From contig JADKDN010000001.1 in NCBI GenBank assembly GCA_016718345.1, positions 128,501 through 192,500 on the forward strand: 64,000 bases of DNA, read 5' to 3'. A program made the position numbers and the translations under genes. The notes below the pieces were generated by a model that saw only the letters and a list, made by a program, of their open reading frames with translations, was not told where the DNA came from and did not search any database. The stretch is from Flavobacterium sp. Its GTDB lineage: Bacteria; Bacteroidota; Bacteroidia; Flavobacteriales; Flavobacteriaceae. The stretch's first letter is position 1. Every line of letters starts with the position of its first letter. Shown one piece after another: positions 53,072 to 64,000 of the stretch.

Positions 53072-53842
53072 ATGTTGAAAAATGTAGTAAGGGTGTTTTT
53101 TATTCTTTTCCCTTTAATTTTTTTTGGTCAAGTTCATGCTGAGAAAGAGGTGAACAATCAAACGCAAACTTGGTTTAGTTTGAATACAAATTTAAAATTC
53201 AATGAACATTGGTTATTATTAGCTGATTTCCATGTTAGAAGAAACGATTTTCTAAATCAAGATAGTTTTTATTTTGTCAGAAGCGGTGTGGCTTATGTGC
53301 CAAATTCCAAAGTTTTATTAGTATTGGGTTATGCTCATATGTGGCTTGCTCCCACAAAACACGATTGGAATACTTTTTCGGATGAAAATAGGGTGTATCA
53401 ACAAGCTCAGCTCAGTTCTAAAATTGGTACTATAAGTGTTTTGCAAAGAGTTCGTAATGAACAACGCTGGCAAGAAAAAATTGTCAACGATGAACCCATA
53501 GGAGAAAATCGATTTACAGATAGAGTTCGTTATTTGTTGAGTTTTAATATTCCTATTTTTAAGAGAAGTTCCATGCCGTCATTAGTTGTGTCGGATGAAA
53601 TTTTGATTCATTTTGGTAAAGAGGTAGTTTATAATACTTTTGATCAAAACCGATTTTTTATCGGAATAAAACAAAATGTTAGCCCTAAATTGAGTTTTGA
53701 TTTTGGGTATATGAATGTTTACCAACAAAAATATTCAGGTTACCAATACGACTCTAACCAAACTTTAAGGTTGTTCTTTTACTACAATAATAGTTTTAAA
53801 AATTTAACCCATTTTAGTCATCATACTTCTGGTGACGAGTAA
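53072..53842 (+). CDS. DUF2490 family outer-membrane protein (second copy)
   Basis: The 256-residue protein has a signal peptide (FFILFPLIFFGQVHA) and the same barrel style as the protein at 31995: FSLNTNLKFNEHWLLLADFHV, FVRSGVAYV, LLVLGYAHMW, VLQRVRNEQRW and FFIGIKQNVSPKLSFDFGYM. It shows only modest similarity to the exporter-linked copy and has no operon partners, so a shared function is a guess. It converges with the M14 peptidase gene, 15 bp apart. Confidence 0.8.
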   Translation: MLKNVVRVFFILFPLIFFGQVHAEKEVNNQTQTWFSLNTNLKFNEHWLLLADFHVRRNDFLNQDSFYFVRSGVAYVPNSKVLLVLGYAHMWLAPTKHDWNTFSDENRVYQQAQLSSKIGTISVLQRVRNEQRWQEKIVNDEPIGENRFTDRVRYLLSFNIPIFKRSSMPSLVVSDEILIHFGKEVVYNTFDQNRFFIGIKQNVSPKLSFDFGYMNVYQQKYSGYQYDSNQTLRLFFYYNNSFKNLTHFSHHTSGDE

Positions 53843-53857
53843 AAAATATGGTTTTAA

Positions 53858-55600
53858 TTACATTTCTCTTCCAATAGGGTAAAGCAAGTAGCGCTCATCG
53901 TAATATTTTGTTTTACTGTAAAACCAAGTTAATATGGCATTTTGGTCATTAGCAAAAGTTTTGTCTGATTCCTTTTTTTTCTCAAATTCTATTCTTAATT
54001 CTTGAGAATCTTCAAGCATTTTTTTGGCCATAGGTTCCATTATATAGGCTTCAATATATTCAGTTCGTTGAAAGATAGAGTAAAAAAATCCCCAACTAAA
54101 GAATGAATCTTTTGAACTTGGTTCAAGTAGTAACATAGCCAAGTCTCCTAAAGGTTGGTCTGTGGAAATATAAACAGAACCAGCAGCAAATACTTGTTTA
54201 TGGACTTCTACATTAGTTTTTGCGGTTATTTGAATATGTCCTTCAAAAAGTTGCAATTTATGATTTTCATTTTCAAACTTATAATCAGTAATACGATACA
54301 TTTCAACCTCTACCTCTTGTGGAACTAGAATAGTTTTAGTTTCAATACCATGAAGTTTCAAACGTTCAATAACATCCTCGCATGAGGCAGGAATCCAATA
54401 GCCTTTTGGTCTGGTAATCCAATCGTTAGGAGTATTGTGATTGTAATTAGCAATTTTTGTTGTGATGGGTTTTCCAGTCCATTGTACATAATCAGCATTG
54501 GTTACGGAAGATTTAAGAATTTTTGATTCAATTGCCAAAAGTTGTATGCTGTCAATATTTATTGAATTGTTCTCTGAATTCCATGACATAGGTACTTGGT
54601 TGGGTCTAGTTGCCTTGTCGGTTTCTATGCTTAGCTTTAGTAGTTGACCTTCTTTAGCTAAAATTTTTAAAGTACTCTCAAGCAGAATATAAGTTCCTAA
54701 AACTCTTTGTTTGTATGGTTTCAAAGAATGATTTTCTATCAATATAGAAGGGAGATGTCGGAGTTCTCCATATTCGTTAGAAAATCTTGGGCTTCCTTTA
54801 AAAGAAATATTTCCTTTTGAAAAATCCATTTCATTAGCCGTGTTGAGATAGAAACCAGGAATGTGTCCATTAATTTTTAAATCAGTATCAATAGCGGGTT
54901 TAAATGTATCCGAAAACCATTTGGTAATCATAGGTGAATAACTTTTTTCTCCACCAAAATCATAAGTAATGTCATATTGATAGTCAGCACCATCGGTAAC
55001 ATGAATATCCATATAAAGCGACGGATTATAATCATTTATTACTTTGATAACAGCTCTAATTTCTTTTGTATCAAGTTTTGTATAATCTCTGTTGAGGTTT
55101 AAATTCTGAGCATTTGTTCTCCATCCCATGTTTTTTGGACCACGTTGATTGGGTCTATTGAAGACAGAGGAACGTTCATGAGCGTCGACACTCAAAATGG
55201 GGATAAATAAGAAATTTACGTTATTTACTAATTCTTTTTTAGCACCAAAAGCAATATCGCGCAGCAACATCATCCCAGCATCTTTACCATCAATTTCGCC
55301 AGAGTGAATTCCGGCTTGGGCCAAGAAAAGTGGTTTACTAGAATTCTTTAATGCTGAAGCTGTTATGTTTTTTTCTGATGAGGCAATAATCATGTATATA
55401 GTTCTTCCTTCGAGACTTTTACCAATAGAAACTAGTGTCAATAAGAAATTTGATTTTTCAGCAGATGTTATCCATGGATTATTTGAATTTGCAATTAAGG
55501 ATTCACTTTTACCATGCCATTCTATTACTGGCGGTAGGAAAGTTTGAGAGTTTAGTTGAAAAAATGGAACAAAGAAAAGTAACAGTACTATTTTTTTCAT
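53858..55600 (-). CDS. M14 family metallocarboxypeptidase
   Basis: The 580-residue secreted protein has a signal peptide (MKKIVLLLFFVPFFQLNSQ). The M14 zinc site begins in AQAGIHSGEIDGKDAGMM (His and Glu near 93-96), and the third ligand His is probably in YMDIHVTDG. ILIENHSLKPY near 290 holds the likely catalytic Glu. It is a carboxypeptidase or related peptidase for extracellular or periplasmic peptides, and exact specificity is not predictable. The C-terminal third is beta-rich (FAAGSVYIST). It is not in an obvious operon; 30 bp separate it from the upstream membrane protein gene. Confidence 0.85.
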   Translation of the reverse strand: MKKIVLLLFFVPFFQLNSQTFLPPVIEWHGKSESLIANSNNPWITSAEKSNFLLTLVSIGKSLEGRTIYMIIASSEKNITASALKNSSKPLFLAQAGIHSGEIDGKDAGMMLLRDIAFGAKKELVNNVNFLFIPILSVDAHERSSVFNRPNQRGPKNMGWRTNAQNLNLNRDYTKLDTKEIRAVIKVINDYNPSLYMDIHVTDGADYQYDITYDFGGEKSYSPMITKWFSDTFKPAIDTDLKINGHIPGFYLNTANEMDFSKGNISFKGSPRFSNEYGELRHLPSILIENHSLKPYKQRVLGTYILLESTLKILAKEGQLLKLSIETDKATRPNQVPMSWNSENNSINIDSIQLLAIESKILKSSVTNADYVQWTGKPITTKIANYNHNTPNDWITRPKGYWIPASCEDVIERLKLHGIETKTILVPQEVEVEMYRITDYKFENENHKLQLFEGHIQITAKTNVEVHKQVFAAGSVYISTDQPLGDLAMLLLEPSSKDSFFSWGFFYSIFQRTEYIEAYIMEPMAKKMLEDSQELRIEFEKKKESDKTFANDQNAILTWFYSKTKYYDERYLLYPIGREM

Positions 55601-55630
55601 TGGATGGTTTTTAATTGTATCGATTGCTAT

Positions 55631-56824
55631 TTATAAATAACTCAACCACCATTTTTCTTTATGACTGGTTTTGTAGTTATCGTACCATTTGCAAAGTGGA
55701 TACAAACATAGAATCACAAAAATCCAAATAGCATAAACTCCAAGTAAACCAAAGCCTTCGCCGGGAACCACAAACTTCCATTTAAAGATACTTTCTCCTT
55801 CAGCTATTTTTGCTAAAGTATGTCCGTGAATATAAAAACTAATCATCGCTAGAATATGAATCAAATAGATATGCAGAATATAATAGAAGAAAGCTGTTCG
55901 CCCAAAGACTATCATAATTTTAGTAAATCGATTTTCTAATTTTTCTAAATGTGGTAAGAGTAATAGCGCACAACCGATTGTAAAACAAATATATAACAAT
56001 GATGGAGGATATTTGTGAATATTCATAAATGAAAAGAAAGTGTATAAACCGTTTCGTTGTTGCGACCAGATAATAGGATCTCCATAAATGTTTATGCCTC
56101 GCAAAATCACAAATAATGCTAGTAATGCAATTCCAGTTTGGGTTAAAAGTTTTTTTCTTCTTGAGGAGTCAAATTTAGGTAAAAAAAGTTGACCAGTACA
56201 ATACCCCATTATCATTAATCCAAGCCAAGGCAGGAAAGGGTAAGCAATAATTAAGTTGCGGTTTCCAATGATTTGATAGGAAGTCCATTTGCTGCTGTGT
56301 AATAAATCCAACCAAAAACCGCCATTAAAATCTGTTGCTGCTTCTGGGAAATCTAACAAATTGTGTCCAAAAACGATTATCAAACCTATTCCCAAAATTA
56401 ATTTGTAAGGCAACTTGATAAGTAAACCAAGTATAAACATACTAATTCCTATAGACCATATTACACCTAGAGGAAAGCGTTCGTATGCGGGATTAAACGA
56501 CCAAGCAAATGAAATGATAACCAATTCAACAAAGATTAACCATAAGCCGCGTTTCATTAAGAAAATACTCAGTTCAGGTTTGGTTTTCCTCAAGCTTTGT
56601 AAATAAATAGAGATGCCCGAGAGAAAAACAAATGTTGGTGCACAAAAATGAGTGATATATCTAGTAAAATAGAGTGCTGGTGTCGTAGTTTCTAAGTTCA
56701 ATGGATCATCTGTCCAAGCATGAATATGGAAATAATCTCTAACGTGGTCGAGCGCCATAATAACCATTACAATTCCTCGAAGGATATCGATAGATTGAAT
56801 TCTTTTTTGGATAGTTTGTTCCAT
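55631..56824 (-). CDS. DUF1624/heparan-alpha-glucosaminide N-acetyltransferase-like membrane protein
   Basis: The 397-residue membrane protein has about ten hydrophobic helices. It starts SIDILRGIVMVIMALDHVRDYF, the signature of the HGSNAT/DUF1624 acyltransferase-like family, with a conserved Asp and His at the membrane face. Other helices include ITHFCAPTFVFLSGISIYL and FLPWLGLMIMGYCTGQLF. The family is thought to transfer acyl groups across the membrane to sugars. It precedes the M14 gene on the same strand (30-bp gap) and may form a pair with it. Confidence 0.85.
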   Translation of the reverse strand: MEQTIQKRIQSIDILRGIVMVIMALDHVRDYFHIHAWTDDPLNLETTTPALYFTRYITHFCAPTFVFLSGISIYLQSLRKTKPELSIFLMKRGLWLIFVELVIISFAWSFNPAYERFPLGVIWSIGISMFILGLLIKLPYKLILGIGLIIVFGHNLLDFPEAATDFNGGFWLDLLHSSKWTSYQIIGNRNLIIAYPFLPWLGLMIMGYCTGQLFLPKFDSSRRKKLLTQTGIALLALFVILRGINIYGDPIIWSQQRNGLYTFFSFMNIHKYPPSLLYICFTIGCALLLLPHLEKLENRFTKIMIVFGRTAFFYYILHIYLIHILAMISFYIHGHTLAKIAEGESIFKWKFVVPGEGFGLLGVYAIWIFVILCLYPLCKWYDNYKTSHKEKWWLSYL

Positions 56825-57008
56825 TGTCTAAATTTTGATTTTTAGTTTAATTCTGTGATTAGAATTTACATGGAGAATCATCAAGTAAGTAAATGGTGTT
56901 TGCTTAGAATGATGAATTTTCAATTCAATGTTAAATCAAAAATAGGAATAATCTTCTGATTTTCAATTCGCTTATTAGAATATAAAATAAGAATGGTTTT
57001 CAGAATAA

Positions 57009-57042
57009 AAAAATCCCATGCGCCGCGACGAATGGGATTTTC
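57009..57042 (-). terminator. Terminator of the thrS-infC-rpmI-rplT operon
   Basis: AAATCCCAT (57011-57019) pairs with ATGGGATTT (57032-57040) around a GC-rich loop. The A-run on the left is a T-run on the minus strand. Confidence 0.82.
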
Positions 57043-57080
57043 AATAAATAAGTAAGTTAAATGGATTGTACAAACGTTTT

Positions 57081-57425
57081 TTATTTCACTTTTTTCACAA
57101 CTGCTTTGAAAGCTTCTGGGTGATTCATCGCTAAATCAGCTAATACTTTACGGTTCAATTCAATACCGTTTTTCTTAACTAATCCCATGAATTGCGAATA
57201 AGACATTCCTTCCAGTCTAGCTCCAGCGTTAATACGTTGAATCCATAACGAACGGAAGTTTCTCTTATTTTGTTTTCTATCGCGATAAGCATAAACCATC
57301 GCTTTTTCAACTGCGTTTTTAGCTACAGTCCAAACGTTTTTACGGCGACCAAAGAAACCTTTGGCTTGCTTCATTATCTTTTTTCTTCTTGCTCTTTTAG
57401 CAACTGAATTTACTGATCTTGGCAT
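57081..57425 (-). CDS. rplT: 50S ribosomal protein L20
   Basis: The 114-residue L20 binds 23S rRNA early in 50S assembly. MPRSVNSVAKRARRKKIMKQ, AKGFFGRRKNVWTVAKNAVE and the conserved core RKQNKRNFRSLWIQRINAG are plain. It is the last gene of thrS-infC-rpmI-rplT. A 124-bp gap from rpmI is longer than the other gaps and could hold an L20-responsive leader as in E. coli, though no pseudoknot was worked out here. Confidence 0.97.
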   Translation of the reverse strand: MPRSVNSVAKRARRKKIMKQAKGFFGRRKNVWTVAKNAVEKAMVYAYRDRKQNKRNFRSLWIQRINAGARLEGMSYSQFMGLVKKNGIELNRKVLADLAMNHPEAFKAVVKKVK

Positions 57426-57549
57426 AATTTTTCTGTTTTTTGTAGCAGGCGTCCCGAATTAAATCAAGAGAACTTAAGGCCATACTCCAAGGTTATTAAA
57501 TTTTTGTTAACCTAAAGAATTATTTTTAATTGACAATTTATATTGTCGA

Positions 57550-57747
57550 TTAGATAATTCTTAATTGTTGTTTGATGCTTTTCTCATCTGTTTTGTGAAC
57601 TAGCGCTGAATGAGTCAAAGCTAATTTACGTTTTTTAGATTTTTTAGTCAAAATATGACTTTTGAAAGCATGCTTTCTTTTGATTTTTCCAGAACCAGTA
57701 ACTTTAAAACGTTTCTTGGCGCTAGATTTGGTTTTCATTTTAGGCAT
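57550..57747 (-). CDS. rpmI: 50S ribosomal protein L35
   Basis: The 65-residue protein shows MPKMKTKSSAKKRFKVTGSG and the basic core KIKRKHAFKSHILTKKSKK. Its length is normal. It lies 96 bp after infC and before rplT, the standard L35-L20 order. Confidence 0.97.
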   Translation of the reverse strand: MPKMKTKSSAKKRFKVTGSGKIKRKHAFKSHILTKKSKKRKLALTHSALVHKTDEKSIKQQLRII

Positions 57748-57843
57748 AATTTCCCTAATTTATTTATATTTAACTTACTTACTATTTTTGCGAGCTTGCG
57801 AAGCAATCTCTGTTTATTTTCTGCAAATTTTTTTGCAAAATGT

Positions 57844-58398
57844 TTATTTTTTCTTCTTCGGAGCAATAAACATAATCATTCTTTTTCCTTCTAAAACAGG
57901 CATTGCTTCAACTTTTCCATATTCTTCAAGGTCTGTAGCTAATCGTAGTAACAAGATTTGTCCTTGATCTTTATATATAATAGAACGTCCTTTAAAGAAA
58001 ACAAAAGCTTTTAATTTAGCTCCGTCTTTCAGGAATTTTTCAGCATTTTTTCGTTTAAATTCATAATCATGCTCATCTGTTTGCGGTCCAAAACGAATTT
58101 CTTTAACCACAATTTGAGTAGACTTTGCTTTAAGTTCTTTTTCACGCTTTTTTTGCATGTAAACGAACTTTTTGTAGTCCATTATTTTACAAACAGGTGG
58201 TTCTGCATTTGGAGAAATTTCAACCAAATCAAGTTCTAGTTGATCTGCTAATCGCAAAGCTTCTGAGGTTTTCACGACTCCTGGCTCAACATTATCTCCT
58301 ACAAGGCGAACTTCTGGAACACGAATAAAATTATTAATTCTGTGTTCATCTTTTTTTTCTACTCGAGGTTGGTAACCTCTATTGTTTCTAATTGCTAT
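57844..58398 (-). CDS. infC: Translation initiation factor IF-3, non-canonical start
   Basis: IF-3 binds the 30S subunit and checks start codons. The N-domain begins AIRNNRGYQPRVEKKDEHRI and the linker and C-domain follow (LDLVEISPNAEPPVCKIMDY, VVKEIRFGPQTDEHDYEFKR, VEAMPVLEGKRMIMFIAPKK). A GTG at 58275 would give a 143-residue protein lacking the N-domain strand. In-frame sequence upstream runs to a TAA 12 bp before ATA 58402-58404 with no ATG, GTG or TTG. ATA at 58396-58398 (reading before GCA ATT AGA) fits the family start best and gives 184 residues; ATA at 58402-58404 is the alternative. In E. coli infC starts with AUU and IF-3 represses its own rare-start mRNA, so the same logic may apply here. 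It lies just after thrS. Confidence 0.88.
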   Translation of the reverse strand: MAIRNNRGYQPRVEKKDEHRINNFIRVPEVRLVGDNVEPGVVKTSEALRLADQLELDLVEISPNAEPPVCKIMDYKKFVYMQKKREKELKAKSTQIVVKEIRFGPQTDEHDYEFKRKNAEKFLKDGAKLKAFVFFKGRSIIYKDQGQILLLRLATDLEEYGKVEAMPVLEGKRMIMFIAPKKKK

Positions 58399-58414
58399 GG
58401 CTATGTTATTTTAG

Positions 58415-60362
58415 TTAAACTTCAAATACTTTTAATGTTTTTGCAACTTCCTCGTTTACAATTCTTACAAATTCTTCAATTGTAACCGTTATATTGCCTT
58501 TACCTTCTTGTCCATGTCTACGCACAGAAATGGTGCCGCTTTTTTCTTCTTCTTCACCAACAATCAGCATAAATGGCATCTTTTGCACTTCAGCGTCTCT
58601 AATTTTCTTACCGATAGTTTCGTTTCGGTTGTCAATTAGGGCGCGAATTTCGTTATTTTCTAGCAGATTTAAAACTTTTTTTGCATAATTTTCATATTTC
58701 TCACTCAAAGACAAGATAATAGCTTGTTCGGGCATGAGCCAAAGCGGGAAATTTCCTGCAGTATGTTCTAACAAAATGGCTATAAATCGTTCCATTGAAC
58801 CAAAAGGTGCACGGTGAATCATAACTGGTCTGTGCAACTCGTTATCCGAACCTTTGTAGGTCAATTCAAAACGCTCAGGTAAATTATAATCTACTTGAAT
58901 GGTTCCTAATTGCCATTGTCTTCCCAAAGCATCTTTTACCATGAAATCCAATTTTGGACCATAGAAAGCGGCTTCGCCATATTCAACGACAGTATTTAAT
59001 CCCTTGTCTCGTGCAGCATTTATTATTGCATTTTCTGCTTTCTCCCAATTTTCATCAGATCCGATGTATTTTTCTCTATTTTCTTGATCTCTCAAAGAGA
59101 TTTGAGCAGTAAAGTTTTCGAATCCTAATGAGCTAAAAACATACAGTACTAAATCAATTACTTTTTTGAATTCTTCATCTAATTGTTCTGGAGTACAAAA
59201 AATATGTGCGTCATCTTGAGTAAATCCACGAACTCGAGTCAGACCATGTAATTCGCCACTTTGTTCATATCGGTAGACAGTTCCAAATTCGGCGTAGCGC
59301 TTAGGTAAATCTTTGTATGACCAAGGCTTGTTGTTGTAAATTTCACAATGATGTGGACAATTCATAGGTTTAAGTAAAAACTCTTCACCTTCAGCAGGGG
59401 TATGGATAGGTTGAAAGCTATCGGCACCATATTTAGCATAATGCCCAGATGTTACATACAATTCTTTTTGACCAATGTGCGGTGTAACCACTTGTTCGTA
59501 TCCTGCTTTTTTTTGTGCTTTTTTCAAAAATTGCTCTAATCGATCTCTTAATGCAGCTCCTTTAGGTAACCACAAAGGTAATCCTTGTCCAACTTTTTGA
59601 GAAAATGCAAATAATTCTAACTCTTTCCCTAGTTTTCTATGATCACGACGCTTAGCTTCTTCAAGCAATTCAAGATAATCTGTTAGGTCTTTTTGCTTTG
59701 GAAATGAAATACCATAAACTCGAGTTAATTGTTTATTCTTTTCATCTCCTCTCCAATAAGCACCAGCAACACTCATTATTTTCATTGCCTTAATAATTCC
59801 AGTATTTAGGAATATGTCCGCCTCGACATAAATCGCTAAATGTGGAGTGGTCGCAGAAAGTAATTGTTCCGTCTTCAAGATTTGTAATTAATTCTGTCTT
59901 GTAAACGTTGTCTTTATATATCTCGAGTGCTTCCGCTTTCGAAACTGGTCTAAGTTTAAATTCGTGTTTCTCTCTAGATATTTCTAAAACGCGGTCTTCA
60001 ATTTTTTTAAAATCTGCATCGGTAATTCTGTGATTTTCAAAATCAACATCGTAATAAAAACCATTTGCAATAGCTGGTCCTAGCGTTAGTTTTATACCTG
60101 GATAGAATTCTTCCAAGGCTTGTGCCATTACGTGCGAAGTAGAATGCCAAAATGCTTTTTTTCCCTCTGCATCATTCCATGTAAATAAGATAAGAGAACC
60201 ATCTGTCGTCAATGGAGTGGATGTTTCTACGGTTGAACCATTGAAAGAAGCTGAAATAACATTTCTAGCCAATCCTTCACTAATGCTTTTTGCAACATCC
60301 ATAGGAGTTGTACTCTTTACAAATTCCTTAACCGAACCGTCAGGTAGTGTAATCTTTATCAT
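58415..60362 (-). pseudogene. thrS: Threonyl-tRNA synthetase with one frameshift
   Basis: ThrRS joins Thr to tRNA-Thr and is essential. The 5' part (60362 down to about 59808) has the TGS domain (IKITLPDGSVKEFV) and the editing domain: HSTSHVMAQAL and FSDLCRGGHIP. The natural continuation, NTGIIKAMKIMSVAGAYW, lies in the next frame and leads through the catalytic core (RDHRKLGKELELF, KYGADSFQPI, MNCPHHCEIY with Zn ligand, RVRGFTQDDAHIF, GFENFTAQISLR, ERFELTY, HRAPFGSMERF) and the anticodon domain. One A too many at 59805-59807 explains it; without it the length is 648, the family norm. An essential gene broken in a homopolymer is best read as a sequencing error. It leads infC-rpmI-rplT. Confidence 0.93.
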
Positions 60363-60382
60363 TACTAAAATTTTATAGGTTG

Positions 60383-60413
60383 CAAATATATAAGATTAGC
60401 AAAACACACACAA
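60383..60413 (-). promoter_or_regulatory. Promoter of thrS operon
   Basis: On the minus strand TTG (60411-60413) and TATATTTG (60383-60390) are 20 bp apart, matching the Bacteroidota consensus. The thrS ATG is about 20 bp downstream. Confidence 0.7.
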
Positions 60414-60628
60414 TATTACTACTACAATATATTAAAGTATTTAACCTTCTTAATTTTAGCATACTTCCAAAAAATTGTCATAAAGCAGTCTCTCGGCATT
60501 CATTATCGCTATTATTCTTTGTTTTTTAGCTTTGTAAGTAGTATCAAAACACAAATTAGTTGAGAGTTATGTCTGTAAAGCACAAGTTAGCAACGACTTA
60601 AAAATACTTTAAAAAAGAGTGAAAAGAT

Positions 60629-60660
60629 TTGGATTAAGATTATTTTAGTTTTTACCTTTG
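60629..60660 (+). promoter_or_regulatory. Upstream rRNA promoter (P1-like)
   Basis: TTG at 60629-60631 and TACCTTTG at 60653-60660 with a 21-bp spacer, a match to the Bacteroidota promoter consensus. Confidence 0.6.
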
Positions 60661-60744
60661 CACTCCTCAATGAGAGTATGGATTATGAGATAAAGTTGAG
60701 GCTAAGCGGTTTAGAGATTTTTTTCAAAAAACATTTAAAAAAGC

Positions 60745-60774
60745 TTGTTATAAAGAAAAGAATTTATACTTTTG
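60745..60774 (+). promoter_or_regulatory. Main rRNA promoter
   Basis: TTG at 60745-60747 and TACTTTTG at 60767-60774 with a 19-bp spacer, followed by GCACCCGC, a typical flavobacterial rRNA start region. An A/T-rich UP-like tract lies upstream. Confidence 0.75.
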
Positions 60775-60894
60775 CACCCGCTTAGAGAGATAAAGCGATA
60801 AAAAAAGAAGATTACGTTCCTAGACATATTGAATTGACAGCCGTTTTAGAAGAGATTTTAAAACAAAAAAAAGAGAGTAAGAGAGTCGAAAGAG

Positions 60895-62222
<1,328 letters not shown>

Positions 62223-62338
62223 AGAGAAAGACGCAATTATTAGTTATCAAAGCTTAGATTTAATTACTCTCGCTGTTAGTTCAAATAATACAAGAAAAAG
62301 CATTTTAAGAGATGTTTTTTTTAATTAAGCAAAAACAG

Positions 62339-62412
62339 AGTCTCGTAGCTCAGCTGGTTAGAGTACTACACTGATAATGTAGGGGTCCCCAGTTCGAGTC
62401 TGGGCGGGACTA
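62339..62412 (+). tRNA. tRNA-Ile (GAT)
   Basis: A 74-nt cloverleaf in the rRNA spacer, acceptor AGTCTCG/CGGGACT with discriminator A. The anticodon stem CTACA/TGTAG presents GAT. Confidence 0.95.
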
Positions 62413-62520
62413 CAATTTTTTGTTTAAGGAAATTCTAGAGGTTGTCAATTCACCAACTCATTTGGATGTAAAGTAAAGTTACTGAAAACTGAATACTGAA
62501 CACTGCCAACTGAAGAAATT

Positions 62521-62594
62521 GGGGGATTAGCTCAGCTGGCTAGAGCGCCTGCCTTGCACGCAGGAGGTCATCGGTTCGACTCCGATATTCTCCA
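62521..62594 (+). tRNA. tRNA-Ala (TGC)
   Basis: A 74-nt cloverleaf in the rRNA spacer, acceptor GGGGGAT/ATTCTCC with discriminator A. The anticodon stem CCTGC/GCAGG presents TGC. Its last 10 bases are repeated directly after it (ATATTCTCCA twice). Confidence 0.95.
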
Positions 62595-62767
62595 ATATTC
62601 TCCAGGAGATTCCAAAAGGTATTAAAAGTTCATTGACATATTGAGATAAGAAAATATTAAAAAGTAGAAAGAACATTTTTAGACAAAGGATAATAGAAAA
62701 TAGATGATGGACGTAAGTCTATTATCTAAAAGTCTATCATCTATGATTCTAAAATAAAAGTACAATA

Positions 62768-64000
<1,233 letters not shown>

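Larger units (their letters stand above)
60414..60894 (+). other. rRNA leader and promoter region without genes
   Basis: About 480 bp without a protein gene. It contains two rRNA promoters (next entries) and a leader with the usual flavobacterial GAATTGACAGCCGTTTTAGA-type sequence (60834-60850 region) leading to GAGAGTCGAAAGAG just before the 16S. Nothing else is seen. Confidence 0.75.

Noticed and set aside
59800..59812. Programmed frameshifting in thrS
   Set aside because: No slippery heptamer with a downstream structure is evident, and similar single-base run errors occur in many other genes of the window.

Overview
The window looks like a chromosomal segment of a Flavobacteriaceae bacterium, most likely Flavobacterium or a close relative. 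The DNA is AT-rich. Promoters follow the Bacteroidota pattern TTG-N17-21-TAnnTTTG. Two secreted proteins end in type IX secretion (T9SS) sorting domains, transketolase is split into two genes as is usual in this group, and the 16S/23S sequence and the rRNA spacer tRNAs (Ile-GAT, Ala-TGC) fit the same assignment. I found no prophage, integrase, insertion sequence, CRISPR array or defence island.

Layout. 0-6 kb: an interrupted lectin-like surface protein, a SPOUT RNA methyltransferase, a DUF1573 protein, mutS, two tRNAs and an Ala-rich lipoprotein. 6-14.7 kb: an Asp/Glu-type S46 dipeptidyl-peptidase, Kdo transferase, a DegT/DnrJ aminotransferase, galE, an M23 peptidase with a T9SS tail, a small lipoprotein and fabD. 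14.7-17.7 kb: a small redox/stress cluster (pirin, GNAT, OsmC, Fe-S protein, FMN reductase, Crp/Fnr regulator). 17.7-26.9 kb: aminotransferase, fatty-acid desaturase, rsmG, a broken T9SS protein, broken P5C dehydrogenase, apaG, DUF5103, methyltransferase, map. 26.9-32.8 kb: a TolC/HlyD/ABC exporter operon with a TetR regulator and a DUF2490 protein. 33-39.3 kb: CoA transferase, gpmI, a DUF5916 outer-membrane protein, L,D-transpeptidase. 39.3-39.9 kb: a tRNA cluster. 40-57 kb: aroK, phosphoribosyltransferase, S4 protein, FKBP-like lipoprotein, transketolase halves, tgt, LptF/G, EamA, accA, dnaB and several envelope or secreted proteins. 57-60.4 kb: the thrS-infC-rpmI-rplT operon. 60.4-64 kb: an rRNA operon running off the right edge.

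The most striking pattern is the number of broken reading frames. Single-base gains or losses, several in A/T homopolymers, break thrS, the Kdo transferase and DegT N-termini, the TolC homologue, the DUF5916 gene, P5C dehydrogenase (three times) and a small T9SS protein (about three times). In-frame stop codons interrupt galE and the first gene. Two larger losses are also visible: about 80 codons including the second histidine box of the desaturase, and roughly 190-200 nt from the 5' end of 16S rRNA. Because thrS and 16S rRNA are essential, residual sequencing or assembly error is the simplest overall explanation, but the two clean deletions and the two nonsense codons deserve separate checks.

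I did not find a convincing undescribed multi-gene system. The most interesting biology that does not depend on sequence errors is an infC gene with no ATG, GTG or TTG at its true start (an ATA codon fits best), a tRNA-guanine transglycosylase lacking the zinc cysteines, and an ABC exporter whose nucleotide-binding domain has lost most catalytic signatures although its neighbours form a normal export operon.
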